30,799 nucleotides of DNA from JAUPTX01 sp964550665 (GCA_964550665.1 CAZJZW010000005.1:1-30799), one strand, 5' to 3'; numbered from the stretch's first letter, positions 8,946 to 16,845 are shown. Numbers and translations: made by a program. The notes: generated from the sequence alone by a model not told the origin.

Positions 8946-11423
8946 ATGAAAGTAAAAAGTATTTTATCAAAATCTATTAGTCTTGTAACAGTTTTTGCAA
9001 TGACTTTCAACCTGGCTTTCGCACAGGTAGATAACCCAGAGGTAGCTGTAGAAGAATCTACAGAATTTGTAGCTCCAGTGGTTCCAGAAGAACCAACAAC
9101 AGAACCTGAAGCTACTGAATCAGAACCAGAAGAAGGGTTTGTAGAAGAAGTTTTAGGAGCCTTCACTTCACTAATGGCTCCACAATTAGATATTGTTGAA
9201 ATGCCAGCTCCAACAGGTCCTGGATCTATAACGGTATGTAAGGCAATCGCTAAAAAAGTTGGCGATGAAATTTCTATTGCTGATCCAAGTGAAGTGCCAG
9301 GATACACATTTACAATTCCTTGGGAAGAAAAGCCAGAAATGCCAGGAAATGAGGAATTTATCGCTCAACCTCTTATTGCAACTGATGCGGTCTTTACAAC
9401 AGACGGGTTTACTCCAGAAAAAGCATTTTTTGGAGAAGTAAATGACAGTGACTGTGTAAAATTCTCAAATCTACCAATAGGAAGTTATTTCTATGGAGAA
9501 GAGAAAATTACAGGCGGAGATGATTCTGTAACTTGGACAACAAAATATAGTGATCAAGTATTACTTCCGGTAGACGCTTTTGAAGATGTTGATGAGTATA
9601 ATGATAATCTTTTTACATCAGGCTTTGATCCAAACTACGAACCTGGAAACAAAGATGCTGACGGAGTAATCTTTAACACAAATGCTGATGGACACATTAT
9701 TCTCAACAACAGTAATGCCGGAAAGCACCGAACAATAGTTGTTCTAAATATTTTTGAAGAAAAACAAAATGAAGATCGATGTGATGCTGATGTTAACCTA
9801 TTAACAAACGGGGGATTTGAAGCGCCGGTTGTTACAGCGGGTCAAGGATGGGACGTTTACGATAGTGGAACTCCAACTCTAGGATGGAACGTTGCTTGGA
9901 ACGGAGCTTTCGGTGGTGCTCCAGCAACAGCAAAGCTAGAACTTCACCGAGGAGTAAACGCTTGGGCTCATGACGAAGGTCAGCAACACGCTGAACTTGA
10001 TGCTGACTGGGGATATAACCAAAACGAACAAGCTTCAGTGGTTATTTCTCAAGACGTATCTACTATCGTAGGAAACGAATATGAACTATCATATGCATTT
10101 TCACCAAGACCAGGAACAGGTGCAGGAGAAAATAAATTAGAAGTTTGGGTTGATGGCGCTCTTGTAGATACACAAGGGCCAGTAGCCGGAGGTGGAAACA
10201 CATCTTGGAATACATATACTGTAAACTTCGTAGCCGATAGTTCAACAACAACTATTATGTTCAAAGATGCTGGAACTCCAAACTCAGTCGGAACATTCTT
10301 AGATGATGTAAGTGTTCGATGTTTAGGAGAAGCTACTCCAGAAGATGTAACTATCGTTGCACAAAAAATTGTGTGTCTATATGAACAAGATTTACCAAAT
10401 TGGGGAAATGGAGGACCAGCTATAACTTCAACTACTGCATCTGACTTCGTTGCAAATCATGAAAATTGTTCTCTTGTTGAAGATTGGGATTTCGAATGGG
10501 CATATTACAACACACCAAATCCAGGAGACAATGATACAGGCCCAACAGGTGGAGCTTGGAACATATTTACAGATGAGGTAAACGTACCAATGCCAGAAGA
10601 TACTTCTGACGATACAAAACTTTGGGTACGAGAAGTACTTCCAGAAGGATATATTCCATTCACATTCAATCAAAATGACCAAACAAACGTCGACAATGTT
10701 TCAGCTGAAATCTACTGCCACACTGATGTCTTAAACTATGATAACTATGAAAGAATCGATGGGTTAGTAGAAGGTGGAACATATAACTGTGTTGCATGGA
10801 ACGTTGAAGTTGATGACAATGAACCTTCTTGTGAAGAAACTCAAAGTTGTGATGATGACTGTGATGTAGAAGAAAAATGTTTTGATGATAATTGTGAGAT
10901 ACAAGAAAATTGTGACTATTATTGTCAAGAAGAAGATTGTAATGATGATGATGGAGAACCTTCTTGTGAAGAAACCAATACATGTGAACCAGAAACATCT
11001 AATTCTTCTTCAAGTAATTCAAGTGGCTCTCAAAAAAGAGGTTCAGTTCTTGGCTCTTCAGATAAAGGAGATGTTCTTGGAGCGTGTGTTCCATTCACTG
11101 AATATCACCGAAAGGGAGATGTTGGTGGTGAAATCCCAAGAATCCAAGAATTCTTAAACGAACAAATCGGAGCTGGACTTACTGTTAATGGTAACTACGA
11201 TGATGCTACAGTAAAAGCTGTTCATGCTTTCCAAAAGAAATACTTTGAACAAGTTATCTCTCCTTGGGTTCCATCATTTTTGGCGAGAACAACAGGAAAG
11301 TGGTATAAGACTACTAGAATGATGGCAAACGAACTCATCGCTTGTCCAGAAGCACCAGTTTTCCTTGAAGATCCAAAAATAATCTACAAAGTAAAGTGGA
11401 ATGCTGAAGTTAAACAAAATTAA
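8946..11423 (+). CDS. Secreted surface protein, shorter paralogue of the giant protein, with a Cys-rich acidic block and peptidoglycan-binding-like end
   Basis: This 825-residue protein has a signal peptide ending at about residue 26 (AFA/QV). A VCK...YGEE domain (about 93-275) and a DUF642-like NGGFE domain (about 279-462) follow in the same order as in the giant protein, but the Ig-like repeats are absent. A second unrecognised region (463-622) is followed by an Asp/Glu-rich block with ten cysteines (623-682). A Ser-rich linker with two VLG(A/S) motifs leads to a peptidoglycan-binding-like domain (about 711-775) and a tail containing CPEAP(V)FLEDP, which matches the end of the giant protein. 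It is probably an envelope-attached surface protein. It has its own promoter and terminator. Confidence 0.78.
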   Translation: MKVKSILSKSISLVTVFAMTFNLAFAQVDNPEVAVEESTEFVAPVVPEEPTTEPEATESEPEEGFVEEVLGAFTSLMAPQLDIVEMPAPTGPGSITVCKAIAKKVGDEISIADPSEVPGYTFTIPWEEKPEMPGNEEFIAQPLIATDAVFTTDGFTPEKAFFGEVNDSDCVKFSNLPIGSYFYGEEKITGGDDSVTWTTKYSDQVLLPVDAFEDVDEYNDNLFTSGFDPNYEPGNKDADGVIFNTNADGHIILNNSNAGKHRTIVVLNIFEEKQNEDRCDADVNLLTNGGFEAPVVTAGQGWDVYDSGTPTLGWNVAWNGAFGGAPATAKLELHRGVNAWAHDEGQQHAELDADWGYNQNEQASVVISQDVSTIVGNEYELSYAFSPRPGTGAGENKLEVWVDGALVDTQGPVAGGGNTSWNTYTVNFVADSSTTTIMFKDAGTPNSVGTFLDDVSVRCLGEATPEDVTIVAQKIVCLYEQDLPNWGNGGPAITSTTASDFVANHENCSLVEDWDFEWAYYNTPNPGDNDTGPTGGAWNIFTDEVNVPMPEDTSDDTKLWVREVLPEGYIPFTFNQNDQTNVDNVSAEIYCHTDVLNYDNYERIDGLVEGGTYNCVAWNVEVDDNEPSCEETQSCDDDCDVEEKCFDDNCEIQENCDYYCQEEDCNDDDGEPSCEETNTCEPETSNSSSSNSSGSQKRGSVLGSSDKGDVLGACVPFTEYHRKGDVGGEIPRIQEFLNEQIGAGLTVNGNYDDATVKAVHAFQKKYFEQVISPWVPSFLARTTGKWYKTTRMMANELIACPEAPVFLEDPKIIYKVKWNAEVKQN

Positions 11424-11428
11424 TTTAA

Positions 11429-11457
11429 TCAAAAACCCGCCAAAAGCGGGTTTTTGA
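11429..11457 (+). terminator. Intrinsic terminator after the second surface protein gene
   Basis: A perfect 12-bp stem (11429-11440 with 11446-11457) surrounds a CAAAA loop, and the 3' arm includes a TTTTT run. It lies six bases after the stop codon. Confidence 0.85.
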
Positions 11458-11463
11458 TTTGTT

Positions 11464-11491
11464 TTGTAATAGGCTCATTTTAATGTATCAT
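11464..11491 (+). promoter_or_regulatory. Putative leuS promoter
   Basis: TTGTAA at 11464-11469 and TATCAT at 11486-11491 are 16 bases apart. This places the transcription start close to the ATG at 11500 and makes the in-frame TTG at 11491 an unlikely start. GGAGGG at 11493-11498 is too close to that ATG to act as a normal ribosome binding site. Confidence 0.45.
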
Positions 11492-11499
11492 TGGAGGGT

Positions 11500-14067
11500 A
11501 TGAAGCAATATGACCACAAAGAAATAGAGTCTAAATGGCAGAAATTCTGGGACGAACAAGAAGTCTATAAGACACAAGAAAATTCTAAAAAACCAAAACA
11601 ATATATTCTCGATATGTTTCCGTATCCATCGGGAGCTGGGCTTCACGTTGGACACCCTCGTGGATATATTGGCACAGACGTTCTTTCTCGTATGCGACGA
11701 ATGCAAGGATACAACGTCCTCCATCCGATGGGTTTTGACGCCTTTGGTCTTCCAGCTGAACAATATGCGATACAAACTGGTGAGCACCCATCCGTCATCA
11801 CAGAAAAGGCGATAGAAACCTATAAAAAGCAATTAGAAATAATTGGTCTTTCGTATGATTGGTCTCGCGAAGTACAAACTATTGATCCAGAGTATTACAA
11901 ATGGACACAGTGGATTTTCCTCCAGCTTTTTGATTCCTACTACGATGAAAAAGAAAAGAAAGCAAAACCAATAAAAGATTTAATTTCAAAATTCGAAAAA
12001 GAAGATACTTCTTGGTCTGGAAAAAATGAAAAAGAAAAACAAGATATTTTAATGAACTATCGCTTGGCTTACGAAGGATATTCTGAGGTGAATTGGTGTC
12101 CGGAACTCGGAACAGTTTTGGCGAACGACGAAGTAATCGATGGACCAGACGGAAACCCTGTCTCAGAGAGAGGTGGTTTTCCAGTCGAAAAGAAAAATAT
12201 GCGCCAGTGGTTTTTACGAATCACCTCTTACGCAGACAGACTTTTGTCTGGGCTTGAGACTATTGCCTGGCCAGAACATATAAAAGAAATTCAAAAGAAT
12301 TGGATAGGTAAAAGTGAGGGAAGTGAAATAACTTTTTATTTGGAAAACCAAGAATTTGGTTACGATATTGCTAATATTGATGTCTTCACAACACGTGCGG
12401 ACACGCTCTTTGGTGTTTCTTATATAGCGCTTGCGATAGATCATCCTGCCGTAGAAAACTTACTAAAAAAAGAAGTTTCGAATTGGGATAAAGTCCACTC
12501 ATATATCGAAGAAGTAAAAAAACAAGATCAAAATAATATAAAAGAAACTACAGGAATAAAACTTGAAGGAATTGTCGCCAAGCAATCATTTTTAGATGAG
12601 TTTGAAGTTCCGGTCTATCTGACAAACTATGTACTTGGTTCATATGGTACAGGTGCGGTTATGGGCGTTCCAGCACATGATGAAAGAGACTTTGAATTCG
12701 CAAAGAAATTTGATTTGCCGATCAAAACAGTTCTATCAGTTAATTTAGCGAGTGATGATCTCTTAAGCCCACCCAAGATTGCGACAGGAATTTACAAAAG
12801 TGCTCCAGTAGCTCATCTTCGCTATGATTACTGGCTAGGTGATGGACAGTTGATAAACTCTGGGAAATTTTCTGGAATGGATTCACGAAAAGCGAAATCA
12901 AAAATAACAGAATTTGTCGGTGGGAAAATGGTTACGAAATACAAAATGCGTGATGCTGTTTTCGCACGACAGCGTTACTGGGGTGAGCCGATTCCACTTG
13001 TACATAAAGATGGAATAATTTCCGCGCTTTCAGAAAAAGATTTACCACTTAAACTTCCGAATGTTTCTTCATATAAACCAGCGGGGAATGGCGAATCACC
13101 ACTTGCTGGTGTATCAGAGTGGAAAGATGCTGGATACGAAACAAATACAATGCCTGGTTGGGCAGGATCTTCTTGGTATTTCCTTCGATATATGGATCCG
13201 AAAAACAAAGAAGCTTTCGCTGGAAAAGAAGCTATAAAGTATTGGCAAGATGTTGATGTATATGTTGGTGGTGCAGAACATGCGACAGGTCACCTTTTGT
13301 ATTCAAGATTTTGGCATAAGGTTTTACATGATTTAGGATACGTGCCAACAGAAGAGCCGTTTAAACTTTTGAAAAACCAAGGACTTATACTAGCGAGTGA
13401 TGGAAGGAAAATGTCAAAAAGTTGGGGGAATGTTGTAAATCCAGATGAGATGGTTTCTCGATTTGGCGCAGATGCTTTTAGACTTTTTGAAATGTTTATC
13501 GGGCCATTTGAACAATACACGTCTTGGAATACTGATGGGCTTGTAGGAACGAGACGTTTCCTTGAGCGTGTTTGGCGAGCGAAAGAGCGAATCGGAGAAG
13601 AAAATAAAGAAGTTGATATTTTAGTAAATAAAACAATAAAAAAGATAACCGAAGATATTGAAAATTTTAGATTCAATACTTCTGTTTCTTCTATGATGAT
13701 TTTAGTTAACAAGATGGAAGAAGCAAATTCTTTTTCAAAAGATAATTATTTAGATTTCCTAAAAATTCTTGCGCCCTTCGCGCCTCATATTACAGAAGAG
13801 CTCTGGCACGAACTCGGAGAAACAGGATCTATCCACGTCTCAGACTGGCCAAAATTCGACGCTGAAAAAATAAAAGATGAAAAAATAAAAATAGCTGTTC
13901 AAGTTAATGGAAAAGTTCGTGATGAAATAGAAATTGCCCCTGATATCAGCGAAGAAGAAGTGAAAGAAATCGCTCTTTCAAGTAAAGCAGTGAAAGCTTT
14001 TGTCGGTGATCAGTCTGTGAAAAAGTTTATTTACATTTCTGGTAAGATAGTAAACATCGTTATCTAA
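11500..14067 (+). CDS. leuS: Leucyl-tRNA synthetase
   Basis: A class I synthetase that charges tRNA-Leu with leucine. From the ATG at 11500 it has 855 residues; an in-frame TTG at 11491 would add three. The HIGH-type motif reads HVGH (about residues 49-52) and the KMSKS motif is KMSKS (about 637-641). The CP1 editing region is present (TTRADTLFGVSYIALA; YGTGAVMGVPAHDERD), as is the tRNA-binding C-terminus (VQVNGKVRDEI). The segment before VNWCPELGTVLANDEV holds an extra lysine-rich insertion of about 40 residues and lacks the usual four-cysteine zinc knuckle. From memory, this insertion resembles LeuRS of Bacteroidetes. murJ begins four bases after its stop, so the two are probably co-transcribed. 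Confidence 0.97.
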   Translation: MKQYDHKEIESKWQKFWDEQEVYKTQENSKKPKQYILDMFPYPSGAGLHVGHPRGYIGTDVLSRMRRMQGYNVLHPMGFDAFGLPAEQYAIQTGEHPSVITEKAIETYKKQLEIIGLSYDWSREVQTIDPEYYKWTQWIFLQLFDSYYDEKEKKAKPIKDLISKFEKEDTSWSGKNEKEKQDILMNYRLAYEGYSEVNWCPELGTVLANDEVIDGPDGNPVSERGGFPVEKKNMRQWFLRITSYADRLLSGLETIAWPEHIKEIQKNWIGKSEGSEITFYLENQEFGYDIANIDVFTTRADTLFGVSYIALAIDHPAVENLLKKEVSNWDKVHSYIEEVKKQDQNNIKETTGIKLEGIVAKQSFLDEFEVPVYLTNYVLGSYGTGAVMGVPAHDERDFEFAKKFDLPIKTVLSVNLASDDLLSPPKIATGIYKSAPVAHLRYDYWLGDGQLINSGKFSGMDSRKAKSKITEFVGGKMVTKYKMRDAVFARQRYWGEPIPLVHKDGIISALSEKDLPLKLPNVSSYKPAGNGESPLAGVSEWKDAGYETNTMPGWAGSSWYFLRYMDPKNKEAFAGKEAIKYWQDVDVYVGGAEHATGHLLYSRFWHKVLHDLGYVPTEEPFKLLKNQGLILASDGRKMSKSWGNVVNPDEMVSRFGADAFRLFEMFIGPFEQYTSWNTDGLVGTRRFLERVWRAKERIGEENKEVDILVNKTIKKITEDIENFRFNTSVSSMMILVNKMEEANSFSKDNYLDFLKILAPFAPHITEELWHELGETGSIHVSDWPKFDAEKIKDEKIKIAVQVNGKVRDEIEIAPDISEEEVKEIALSSKAVKAFVGDQSVKKFIYISGKIVNIVI

Positions 14068-14071
14068 ATTC

Positions 14072-15796
14072 ATGGTAAAAAGAGTTTTTAATCTTTTAAA
14101 TAGGGAATTTAAGAATATAAACCAAGCGGCTATTATCCTTGGATTTTTTACATTACTTTCTCAAATCCTCGGGCTTTTTAGAGATAGAATGTTCGCACAT
14201 CAATTCGGACCATCCGCATCCCTCGATGTATATTACGCAGCTTTCCGTATTCCAGATTTTATTTTCGTTTCAGTCGCGTCGCTTGCTTCGGTGACAGTTC
14301 TCTTACCATTTCTCGTAGAGAAGCTTGGTGTCAAAGAAGATGGTGAGCTAAATGGTAACTCAGTAAAAGCAAAGAAATTTTTAAATGACACATTTACTGT
14401 ATTTCTTGTGATGATGATAATTGCTTCTATCGTTTGTCTTATTTTTATGCCAAAGCTGGTGAATTTCGTCGCCCCTGGATTTAGCGGACAAGAATTAAAA
14501 GACCTCGTTCTCTTGAGTCGGATTATGGTTTTGTCGCCAATATTTTTAGGACTTTCAAACCTTTTTGGCTCAGTTACTCAAATGTTCAAAAAGTTCTTTA
14601 TTTTCGCTTTAAGCCCTATTTTCTACAATATTGGGATAATAGTCGGTATTTTGGTTTTCTACCCGATTTGGGGCCTTCCAGGGCTTGCATTTGGGGTTGT
14701 TTTGGGTGCTCTTATGCATATGCTCATCCAATTCCCGGTTTTGGCCAAACATGACTTTTTACCTCAAATCTCTAAAAAAATCGATTGGTCTAGCCTAAAA
14801 GATATGATTACGACCTCACTTCCAAGAACCATCGGACTTTCTCTTAGTACTATTTCGCTTATCGCTATCGTTGCGACAGCTTCGCTTATCGGCGAAGGGG
14901 CAATTTCTATTTTTCAGTTTTCATTAAATCTACAAAACGTACCTCTTGGGATAATCGGTATTTCATATTCTGTGGCAGCGTTCCCGACGCTCGCGCGATT
15001 TTTCCAAAGTCAAAAGATGGGCGAGTTTGTTTCGTATATCGCTCTGGCCGCTCGTCAGATTATTTTCTGGTCACTTCCGGTGATGTTTCTTTTTATAGTC
15101 CTTCGAGCGCAGGTCGTTCGAGTAATTCTTGGGACAGGGAATTTCTCATGGGATGATACGCGTTTGACTGCCGCATCCCTTGCACTCTTCGCCATCTCTA
15201 TTTCTGCTCAAAGTTTGATACTTTTGTTTACTCGCGGATATTACGCAGCAGGGAATACAAAAAAACCTCTATATATAAATTTATTTTCGACACTCATCAC
15301 CATCGTTTCTGCGATCTATTTTGTTCACGTATTTCGAACTCATGAAATGTTTCAATATTTTTTTGAGTCCCTCTTGCGTATTGAAGGAATCGCAAATTCA
15401 GAGATCGTGATGTTGCCTTTGGCGTATTCACTCGGATCAATACTCAATGCATTTTTCCTTTGGGTATATTTTAGAGTTGATTTCAAAGTTAAAGATACAA
15501 AAGATTCATTCCTGATGAAATCTTTTTTCCAGAGTTTCGCCGGAGCATTCTTTATGGGATACGTCGCCTATGCATTCTTAAATGTGTTTGATAATTTCTT
15601 AGACATCGATACGTTTTGGGGAATCTTAGGACAAGGATTTTTCTCTGGATTTTTGGGAATATGTTCTGGATATGTTGTGCTAAAAGTTCTGAAGAACGAA
15701 CAAGTTAATGAAATTGAAAAAGCGCTCAGTACAAAAAGATTCTGGAAAACTCCAGTTATAAAAGGAGGGGATAGTGATCTACATCCACTTAATTAA
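14072..15796 (+). CDS. murJ: Lipid II flippase MurJ
   Basis: This 574-residue polytopic membrane protein has MATE/MOP-type organisation and many hydrophobic segments from residue 19 onward. The N-terminal signature (GFFTLLSQILGLFRDRMFAHQFG, DVYYAAFRIPDF) is typical of MurJ/MviN. It moves lipid-linked peptidoglycan precursor to the outer face of the membrane, fitting a genome with ftsQ and wall-binding surface proteins. It starts four bases after leuS with no visible Shine-Dalgarno. Its stop lies beside a hairpin whose T-run is on the other strand, so its own terminator is not evident. The length is slightly above typical bacterial MurJ (about 510-550). Confidence 0.93.
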   Translation: MVKRVFNLLNREFKNINQAAIILGFFTLLSQILGLFRDRMFAHQFGPSASLDVYYAAFRIPDFIFVSVASLASVTVLLPFLVEKLGVKEDGELNGNSVKAKKFLNDTFTVFLVMMIIASIVCLIFMPKLVNFVAPGFSGQELKDLVLLSRIMVLSPIFLGLSNLFGSVTQMFKKFFIFALSPIFYNIGIIVGILVFYPIWGLPGLAFGVVLGALMHMLIQFPVLAKHDFLPQISKKIDWSSLKDMITTSLPRTIGLSLSTISLIAIVATASLIGEGAISIFQFSLNLQNVPLGIIGISYSVAAFPTLARFFQSQKMGEFVSYIALAARQIIFWSLPVMFLFIVLRAQVVRVILGTGNFSWDDTRLTAASLALFAISISAQSLILLFTRGYYAAGNTKKPLYINLFSTLITIVSAIYFVHVFRTHEMFQYFFESLLRIEGIANSEIVMLPLAYSLGSILNAFFLWVYFRVDFKVKDTKDSFLMKSFFQSFAGAFFMGYVAYAFLNVFDNFLDIDTFWGILGQGFFSGFLGICSGYVVLKVLKNEQVNEIEKALSTKRFWKTPVIKGGDSDLHPLN

Positions 15797-15797
15797 A

Positions 15798-15821
15798 ACA
15801 AAAAACGCTCCATGGGAGCGT
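15798..15821 (-). terminator. Minus-strand terminator of the small RNA
   Basis: ACGCTCC (15805-15811) pairs with GGAGCGT (15815-15821). On the minus strand the hairpin is followed by a run of T residues, while on the plus strand no T-run follows, so it serves minus-strand transcription. Confidence 0.75.
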
Positions 15822-16006
15822 CGCAGTTGGTCGTTGTGACCGAATGAAAGACCTAGGTCTTTCGCGTGTAAATTGTTCTAAAGAACTTTGTGTCCACAAG
15901 TGGACGGGAAGAGATGAGCTCTCGGTAGCTTTTAACCATTTCGCCAGGTCTTCTGCTACTAGAGTGCACACCTCTTCCAACGCCACTTGTTTTGGACTTG
16001 TTGTAC
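15799..16006 (-). ncRNA. Unassigned structured small RNA with its own promoter and terminator
   Basis: On the minus strand this stretch runs from a consensus promoter to a GC-rich hairpin followed by T-rich sequence, about 205 nt. The 5' half folds into a long rod: 15983-15990 pairs with 15896-15903 (8 bp), 15969-15978 with 15907-15916 (10 bp with one wobble that is G-U only in the minus-strand RNA), 15961-15964 with 15919-15922, and 15955-15959 with 15925-15929. Three short hairpins follow, including the perfect palindrome GAAAGACCTAGGTCTTTC (15846-15863). It lacks hallmarks of tmRNA (no T-arm), SRP RNA (no GGAA-capped domain IV) and RNase P RNA. A divergent 6S-like RNA is possible by size and rod shape but is not demonstrated. 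Confidence 0.6.
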
Positions 16007-16020
16007 GTATTTAGTATATT
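15992..16020 (+). promoter_or_regulatory. Possible plus-strand promoter overlapping the small RNA promoter
   Basis: TTGGAC at 15992-15997 and TATATT at 16015-16020 are 17 bases apart. Its -10 box overlaps the minus-strand -10 box, so the two promoters could not be occupied together. It would transcribe the folded element at 16048-16158 toward the XRE regulator gene. Confidence 0.35.
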
Positions 16021-16040
16021 AATTTCAAAATGTTTGTCAA
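16013..16040 (-). promoter_or_regulatory. Promoter of the small RNA
   Basis: On the minus strand TTGACA (16040-16035) and TATACT (16018-16013) are 16 bases apart. Transcription would start near 16006, just upstream of the rod-shaped RNA. Confidence 0.7.
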
Positions 16041-16047
16041 GTTTTTT

Positions 16048-16158
16048 AAACCACCATTTTAAAAGACCAGAATAATCCGCCTTGATAGGACGGATTTTCT
16101 TCCGTCTCAGCCATTTTGTAAACAATGGCTTCCGACGAGCCTTTTGAAATGGTGGTTT
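16048..16158 (+). other. Folded intergenic element closed by an 18-bp stem
   Basis: Bases 16048-16065 pair with 16141-16158 (18 bp with one T-G pair, a valid wobble only in plus-strand RNA). Inside are hairpins GACGGA/TCCGTC (16089-16094 with 16101-16106) and AGCCATT/AATGGCT (16109-16115 with 16124-16130). TCCG (76-79) and GACG (134-137) offer competing partners for these arms. No target-site duplication is evident. It may be a leader RNA of the regulator gene, a separate RNA, or a miniature inverted-repeat element. Confidence 0.45.
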
Positions 16159-16218
16159 TGGGGATTAAAGATTTTATTTTTAAGTGCCAAAAACGTTGAA
16201 AAATAAGCGTGAAGTAGC

Positions 16219-16248
16219 TTGACAAAATCAGTATTTGTGTGGTATATT
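16219..16248 (+). promoter_or_regulatory. Promoter of the XRE-type regulator
   Basis: TTGACA at 16219-16224 and TATATT at 16243-16248 are 18 bases apart. Transcription from here would start near 16255, after the ATG at 16252, which favours the ATG at 16270 as the translation start. Confidence 0.65.
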
Positions 16249-16269
16249 TAAATGAGAAAAACAACCAAT

Positions 16270-16554
16270 ATGAACCTTGGACAAACCATTAAGTTGTTAC
16301 GTAGGTCTTTCACACCCAAGATGACGCAGACCAGGCTTGCAGAATTGTGTGGAGTTACGCAGGTCTATGTATCATTACTAGAGAATAACAAGAAAAAGCC
16401 TGGTATTATAAAGCTTGAGGAGCTGTCGAAGGCTCTAGGCGTTCCAATTTCCGTCTTGGTTTTGCTTTCTGAGTATGAATCTCTGAATGGGTCTTGGGGT
16501 GATTTACTCGGAGATGTTGTGTTGAAGATCAAGCAAAAAACAAAGTTGGAGTAG
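16270..16554 (+). CDS. Small XRE/Cro-CI family DNA-binding regulator
   Basis: This protein of about 94 residues begins at the ATG at 16270; an in-frame ATG at 16252 would lie at or before the transcription start. Residues 5-60 form a helix-turn-helix of the HTH_3 type (LGQTIKLLRRSF..MTQTRLAELCGVTQVYVSLLENNKKKPGIIKLEELSKALGV compressed to one domain), which binds operator DNA as a dimer. The remaining 30 residues are short and carry no recognisable sensor domain. It is flanked by a structured RNA locus with overlapping divergent promoters upstream and by a strong terminator, so it may control that locus or itself; this is inference. Similar stand-alone regulators occur in phage and toxin-antitoxin loci, but no partner gene is visible here. 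Confidence 0.85.
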   Translation: MNLGQTIKLLRRSFTPKMTQTRLAELCGVTQVYVSLLENNKKKPGIIKLEELSKALGVPISVLVLLSEYESLNGSWGDLLGDVVLKIKQKTKLE

Positions 16555-16574
16555 TATACTTTTTTACGAAGATG

Positions 16575-16605
16575 AAAGCCCCGGCGCGAAGCGCCGGGGC
16601 TTTTT
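16575..16605 (+). terminator. Strong GC-rich terminator after the regulator (probably bidirectional)
   Basis: A perfect 13-bp stem (16575-16587 with 16591-16603) around a GAA loop is followed by TT. On the minus strand it follows the displaced topA tail, so it may originally have ended topA transcription too. Confidence 0.85.
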
Positions 16606-16616
16606 CATTTCAAATT

Positions 16617-16706
16617 TTATTTTTTCTTTTTTGTGGGTTCTACTCCAAGCTTGTGTGGGTTGTGATTTGGGCAGGTTTTGACTGAACATCTTTCTGGTAT
16701 TGTCTT
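16617..16706 (-). pseudogene. Displaced second copy of the topA 3' end (C-terminal zinc-finger tail)
   Basis: Read on the minus strand, 29 codons plus a stop spell KTIPERCSVKTCPNHNPHKL followed by a lysine-rich end. This matches the last residues of the intact topA product (KTIPERCSDKKCAMHNPHKL) at 15 or so of 20 positions, but the DNA is clearly diverged. An in-frame stop lies two codons upstream, so it cannot be an independent gene. It lies 208 bases beyond the corresponding point in topA. Confidence 0.75.
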
Positions 16707-16845
16707 AGGTCACAAGTAAATTTTCTGACGAAAATTTCTCGCGACCCCGGCTCGGTATTTTTGCCTTTGCTACGCAAAACAAAAATATACCTGCGCCCGA
16801 CAAAGACAATCATCGCATTCAAAGAAATTTGAATGCTTTACTAAA
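16707..16845 (-). other. Hairpin-rich spacer between topA and its displaced tail
   Basis: Three inverted repeats follow one another in 139 bases. GCATTCAAA/TTTGAATGC has a four-base loop just after the topA stop. A larger imperfect hairpin centres on TTTGC/GCAAA with GGTAT/ATACC-type outer arms. AAATTTTC/GAAAATTT has a four-base loop. It could be the core of a small inserted element or the terminator zone of topA. Confidence 0.5.

Noticed and set aside
15853..16125. 90-codon minus-strand reading frame
   Set aside because: It crosses the small RNA's promoter and rod structure, has no recognisable protein features, and its start lies upstream of the promoter.
16640..16822. 60-codon minus-strand reading frame between topA and its displaced tail
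   Set aside because: It runs through the hairpins and covers the topA-like tail in a different frame from the conserved peptide.
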